A stretch of 64,000 nucleotides of DNA, taken from contig NZ_JARBTK010000002.1 of the NCBI RefSeq assembly GCF_029240215.1, positions 496,001 to 560,000 of the forward strand. Reading direction: 5' to 3'. Shown piece after piece: positions 60,888 through 64,000 of the stretch. The stretch's first letter is position 1, and each line of letters starts with the position of its first letter. The notes under the pieces are model-generated. The model was not told where the DNA came from and did no database searches. It saw only the letters and a list, made by a program, of their open reading frames with translations. The DNA is from Chryseobacterium sp. Lineage in GTDB: Bacteria; Bacteroidota; Bacteroidia; Flavobacteriales; Weeksellaceae. The translations under genes and the position numbers were made by a program.

Positions 60888-61902
60888 ATTCTGTTTTACA
60901 ACCCATATTTTCATATTGCGAACGGAACTTATCGACCCATTGTTCAAATTCTGGGATATTAATTTTTGCCGAAACGAAATTTTTTAAATAATCTAAAGAA
61001 AAATCTTTCGGGAAATTTTGCATTGCATCAAAATCTCCTTTCAGCCAGGCTTCGTTAATCAGGTAATTAAATTGATTGACATCAAAATCAAAGCCGTATT
61101 CGTGATAAGAATTGGTGGCAGAAGACTGGAAGGTAGTTTTCATTGCTTCTGCTTTTAATCTTGAGATAAAGTTGGGATTATTGAGGTGTTTTTTATAGAA
61201 AACAGATGCGTTGATGAGTTGTTTTTTTTCATCCACTTTGCCATCCATGTCTTTCCAGATTTCTAACCAATATTCTTTTTTGTAAAAACCCATTAATATA
61301 GAATTGAGAGACCAATATTTTAAATGGGTAAGATTATTTACAAATTTCAATTTATAAAGGATCGTGAAAAATTTGTATTGATTGTGAAAGAAAGCTGTCA
61401 TTAGCTTTCTATTCATCAACAGCAAATTTTTTGGTTGTGCAGATTCTAAATTCTCAGAAATTGAATTTAGATTCAAATCTTTTCGTTCGTTTTCGTTACC
61501 AAGCCAACCCAATTTTAAAAGATGAATGTCAAATTTTTGCGCATCTTTTGTTAACTCATTTAAATTTACAGCTTGTGTAAACCAAACATCATCTTCTGTT
61601 ACAATGACATATTCTGATGAATTTTTAACGTTCTCATACCAAAATTTTGTAGGAATTTCAAAACCATTGATAGATTTTCCGGATGCGATATTTTCTTCAA
61701 TCGCTTTAACCTTATTTTCATAATTATCAGACAGAAGTATTTCTACTTCAGGATATTTTTCACGAATTTTATCAAGATGTTTTTCTGGAGTTCCGTCATC
61801 CAAAACCTTGATTTTAAAATCACCCGAAACATTCTTATAGATTGATGTGATGCATCTGTCAAGATAAAAAGGGCGATTAAAAGATTTTATAATAATATCC
61901 AT
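60886..61902 (-). CDS. Glycosyltransferase-like protein with GT-A fold
   Basis: The 338-aa protein starts IIIKSFNRPFYLDRCITSIYK, then KIKVLDDGTPEKHLDKI and VIVTEDDVWFTQAVN, which give the nucleotide and metal (EDDV) sites of a GT-A fold. The C-terminal half (about 190-338) is not typical of GT2 enzymes and may bind the acceptor. The ATG overlaps the TAA of the GT2 gene before it by 1 nt, so the two are translationally coupled. Confidence 0.8.
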   Translation of the reverse strand: MDIIIKSFNRPFYLDRCITSIYKNVSGDFKIKVLDDGTPEKHLDKIREKYPEVEILLSDNYENKVKAIEENIASGKSINGFEIPTKFWYENVKNSSEYVIVTEDDVWFTQAVNLNELTKDAQKFDIHLLKLGWLGNENERKDLNLNSISENLESAQPKNLLLMNRKLMTAFFHNQYKFFTILYKLKFVNNLTHLKYWSLNSILMGFYKKEYWLEIWKDMDGKVDEKKQLINASVFYKKHLNNPNFISRLKAEAMKTTFQSSATNSYHEYGFDFDVNQFNYLINEAWLKGDFDAMQNFPKDFSLDYLKNFVSAKINIPEFEQWVDKFRSQYENMGCKTE

Positions 61903-62708
61903 TACTGAAGTTTTCTCTGTATTTTCTTAAAAATGGTATTCTGTTTTGTGAAAATAAATTCAGGAAGATTATCAATACGATCAATGTTTTTACCATAAAG
62001 TTGCTGTATACCTCTTCTTTTGGCTGTATCTAAAATGACTTGATGCCAGTTTTGATTCAGTTTTCCTTTCTTGGATTTTTCCTGAGAAACTCCTTTTTCG
62101 TGCAGCCTGTAAAAATATAAAGGCTCTTTTATAAATGTAAAGTTTCCGGTTTCATATAGTTTTAAATAAAGATCCTGATCTACTGCGGAAGTAAGTGCCG
62201 GATTGATTCCTGAAGTTTTATCGTAGGCTGATTTTTTAAATGTGAAAAAATGATTCGCTTCTAAAAAAATATTGAAAAACAGTTGATCTCCGTTTTTTAC
62301 CGATTTGGAATGTGGGAATGGTTTTAAAGGTTTTAGATTATGATCACAAAGAAAAAATTTTGAATAAGTCACCACATTTTTTTCTGTATAATTTTTTATA
62401 CTGATTTCTATTGCATTTTCTGCCAATGCATCATCAGGGTCTACAAACCCGCAAATTTCTCCTGAAGACAATTCTATACATCTTCTTTTTGTGTAACCAA
62501 CTCCCTGATTTTGGTCATTTTTATATAATTTAACTCTTGAATCATTTTTCGTCAGTGTTTCGATTTTTTCAAAAGAATCGTCAGTAGAAAAGTCATCTAC
62601 GACAATCATTTCAAAATCTTGAAAAGACTGCTTGAGAAGACTATCATAACATTCTGTGAAATAATGATAATTGTTATAGTGAGCAATAAGAACAGAGAAT
62701 TTTTTCAT
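61902..62708 (-). CDS. Glycosyltransferase, GT2 type (copy 2)
   Basis: I place the start at the ATG at 62708 (MKKFSVLIAHYNNYHYF); another ATG just before it is possible, while the far upstream one would run into the divergent asnB gene. The 268-aa enzyme has VLIAHYNNYHYFTECYDSLL, MIVVDDFSTDDSF and CGFVDPDDALAENA, the GT2 nucleotide and metal sites. It lies in a two-gene unit with the following glycosyltransferase-like gene. The sugar is unknown. Confidence 0.9.
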   Translation of the reverse strand: MKKFSVLIAHYNNYHYFTECYDSLLKQSFQDFEMIVVDDFSTDDSFEKIETLTKNDSRVKLYKNDQNQGVGYTKRRCIELSSGEICGFVDPDDALAENAIEISIKNYTEKNVVTYSKFFLCDHNLKPLKPFPHSKSVKNGDQLFFNIFLEANHFFTFKKSAYDKTSGINPALTSAVDQDLYLKLYETGNFTFIKEPLYFYRLHEKGVSQEKSKKGKLNQNWHQVILDTAKRRGIQQLYGKNIDRIDNLPEFIFTKQNTIFKKIQRKLQ

Positions 62709-62711
62709 CAT

Positions 62712-62731
62712 CAAAAATATGGTCAAAATTA
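62712..62731 (-). promoter_or_regulatory. Two candidate -7 boxes for the GT2 gene
   Basis: On the minus strand TAATTTTG (62724-62731) and TATTTTTG (62712-62719) both match TAnnTTTG. The second is immediately next to the tandem ATG codons, so the first is the better choice. Confidence 0.4.
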
Positions 62732-62743
62732 ACGAAATAATCT

Positions 62744-62751
62744 TAGATTTG
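62744..62751 (+). promoter_or_regulatory. -7 box for the asnB-like gene
   Basis: TAGATTTG lies 17 nt before the ATG at 62769; no clear TTG was seen upstream. Confidence 0.5.
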
Positions 62752-62768
62752 CACCTTAATATTACGAT

Positions 62769-64000
62769 ATGTGTGGAATTACGGGGATTGTAAAGAAAAA
62801 TATTCGAGAAGAAGTTTTCTACCATCAAACTCTTAAAAATATGACGGATTCTATCATCCACAGAGGTCCGGACGATGAAGGTCACGAGTATTTTCAGAAC
62901 TGTTTTCTAGGTTTTAGAAGATTGGCAATTGTTGATCTTTCAAAAGACGGGCATCAACCAATGTATTCCAATACAAAAAATGAGTGTATCGTTTTCAACG
63001 GTGAGATTTATGGTTATCGCGACTTGAAAAAGGATCTTTTTGATTATCCTTTCCAAAGTAATACAGACACAGAAGTAATTTTATCACTATTTCAAAAATA
63101 TGGAACAGATCTTCCGAAGCATCTTAACGGAATGTTTGCAATTGCGATCTGGAATGAGCAAAAACAACAGCTTTTCTGCGCGAGAGACCGTTTTGGAGAA
63201 AAACCGTTTTATTATGCTATCGGAAAAAATGGCGAATTTGTTTTTGCCTCAGAAATTAAATCTATTCTTGCGACAGGTCTTGTAGATGCAGAGTTGAATG
63301 ATGAGGCAATTCACCATTTTTTAAAGCATATGTACGTGGATAGTCAGCAAAGTATCTATAAAAACATTAAAGTTTTACCTCCTGCTCATCAACTAATCTT
63401 TAAGGATGAAAAAATTGAAATTTCACAATATTGGAATTTTCCTGATCTGGAATCTAACATTTCGGAAGAAAAAGCTGTAGAGAAATTTCAGAAATTGGTA
63501 GAGCAATCTGTTGAGAAACAATTGGTAGCAGATGTAAAAGTAGGAGCATTTTTGAGTGGAGGCTTAGACTCCGGGACGTTGGTTGCGCTCTCTTCAAAGA
63601 AAAATAATAATTTGACAACTCTCGGATTTCAATATGAAGGTGATTGGGACGAAATGCCTGACGCAAGAAGCATTGCTAAAAAGTATAGTACGGATCATAA
63701 AGAAGTAAGTCTGCAAAAATCAGAAATTCCTAAAACACTTGTGGAAGTTTTGCAAAAATTAGACGAACCGCTTGCAGATACAGCTATTCTTGCGACTTAT
63801 ACAATATGTAAAGAAGCAGCGAAAAACATGACCGTCGTGATCACAGGTAATGCAGGAGACGAGCTTTTTGGTGGTTATAAATGGTATCAGCAAGAAAAAG
63901 AAATTCTTGAGAAAGGAGGTGCTAATTCTGCATTCCTTCCATTTTATAAAATTGGCTCAACCCTTAGTGAGAAGGTAGGACTTGAAAAATCAAGACTTTA
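62769..64000 (+). CDS. asnB: Asparagine synthase (glutamine-hydrolysing), N-terminal part
   Basis: The gene starts with ATG-TGT, giving the mature N-terminal nucleophile Cys2 (MCGITGIV), and stays open to the window edge (410 codons visible). Residues 2-200 are the class II glutaminase domain (RGPDDEGHEYF, FNGEIYGYRDLK, RDRFGEKPFYY). From about 235 the synthetase begins with the PP-loop FLSGGLDSG (usually SGGLDSS) and later ITGNAGDELFGGYKWY. It makes asparagine from aspartate and glutamine, but homologues in surface glycan loci may amidate sugar acids. Its place next to glycosyltransferase genes fits either role. The 3' end lies outside the window. Confidence 0.92.
   Translation, partial: MCGITGIVKKNIREEVFYHQTLKNMTDSIIHRGPDDEGHEYFQNCFLGFRRLAIVDLSKDGHQPMYSNTKNECIVFNGEIYGYRDLKKDLFDYPFQSNTDTEVILSLFQKYGTDLPKHLNGMFAIAIWNEQKQQLFCARDRFGEKPFYYAIGKNGEFVFASEIKSILATGLVDAELNDEAIHHFLKHMYVDSQQSIYKNIKVLPPAHQLIFKDEKIEISQYWNFPDLESNISEEKAVEKFQKLVEQSVEKQLVADVKVGAFLSGGLDSGTLVALSSKKNNNLTTLGFQYEGDWDEMPDARSIAKKYSTDHKEVSLQKSEIPKTLVEVLQKLDEPLADTAILATYTICKEAAKNMTVVITGNAGDELFGGYKWYQQEKEILEKGGANSAFLPFYKIGSTLSEKVGLEKSRL

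Noticed and set aside
62709..62885. Longer N-terminus for the GT2 gene (ATG at 62885)
   Set aside because: It would overlap the asnB start on the other strand by over 100 nt, and the GT2 fold begins at 62708.
1..64000. tRNA, rRNA, prophage or insertion sequence
   Set aside because: No cloverleaf with conserved loops, rRNA sequence, transposase, integrase or phage structural gene was recognised on reading both strands.

Overview
The window looks like a chromosomal segment of a Bacteroidota bacterium of class Flavobacteriia, most likely Chryseobacterium or a close relative. The DNA is AT-rich. Promoters follow the Bacteroidota pattern TTG-N17-23-TAnnTTTG. Several proteins carry type IX secretion (T9SS) sorting domains of type A or B. 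The exosortase variant XrtF, DUF4293 next to rho, DUF5689 and DUF6702 proteins, and a PNGase F-like protein all point the same way. No rRNA, tRNA, CRISPR array, prophage or intact insertion sequence was found.

Layout. 1-9,200: the end of psd, a secreted PNGase F-like protein, DUF1801, an MsbA-type ABC exporter, an M28 peptidase, DUF4293 divergent from rho, superoxide dismutase and a small exported protein. 9,170-15,480: a secreted endonuclease/exonuclease/phosphatase protein divergent from a TonB-dependent receptor and a DUF5689 lipoprotein. This looks like a nutrient (perhaps nucleic acid or phosphate) scavenging locus. 15,590-19,290: a minus-strand group with DUF6702, LOG-family protein, MurU-like nucleotidyltransferase, free-standing RapZ C-domain and AmgK-like sugar kinase, resembling a cell-wall sugar recycling module. 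19,330-21,840: xrtF and its partner, a repeat-rich 340-bp gap, and a cation diffusion facilitator. 21,840-29,430: asd, a four-helix membrane protein, a second TonB receptor, nadC-nadB and a nitroreductase-like protein.

29,550-41,030: four large paralogous T9SS type-B surface proteins flank rnhA and dnaB, all on the minus strand. Their N- and C-terminal halves occur in all four combinations, so the cluster looks mosaic. 41,120-45,370: an MFS exporter, small lipoproteins, a GH3-family protein and a small basic repeat protein. 45,620-52,430: mfd, a TIMP-like exported protein, two tandem lipoproteins and pth. 52,450-55,900: a probable bicarbonate module with two beta-carbonic anhydrases, a SulP transporter and a small exported protein. 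56,050-64,000: a surface-glycan region with an acetyltransferase, five glycosyltransferase-like proteins, a methyltransferase and the start of an asnB-like asparagine synthase.

Most genes are ordinary core or lifestyle genes for this group. The best second looks are the mosaic T9SS cluster, six genes whose -7 promoter box ends exactly 4 nt before ATG (probable leaderless mRNAs), the nuclease/OB-fold/TonB locus, the AmgK-RapZC-MurU module, XrtF, the TIMP-like protein with a Cys-x-Cys mature N-terminus, and the structured repeats near 20.3-20.6 kb. All assignments are from reading the sequence and recalling families. No database search was run.
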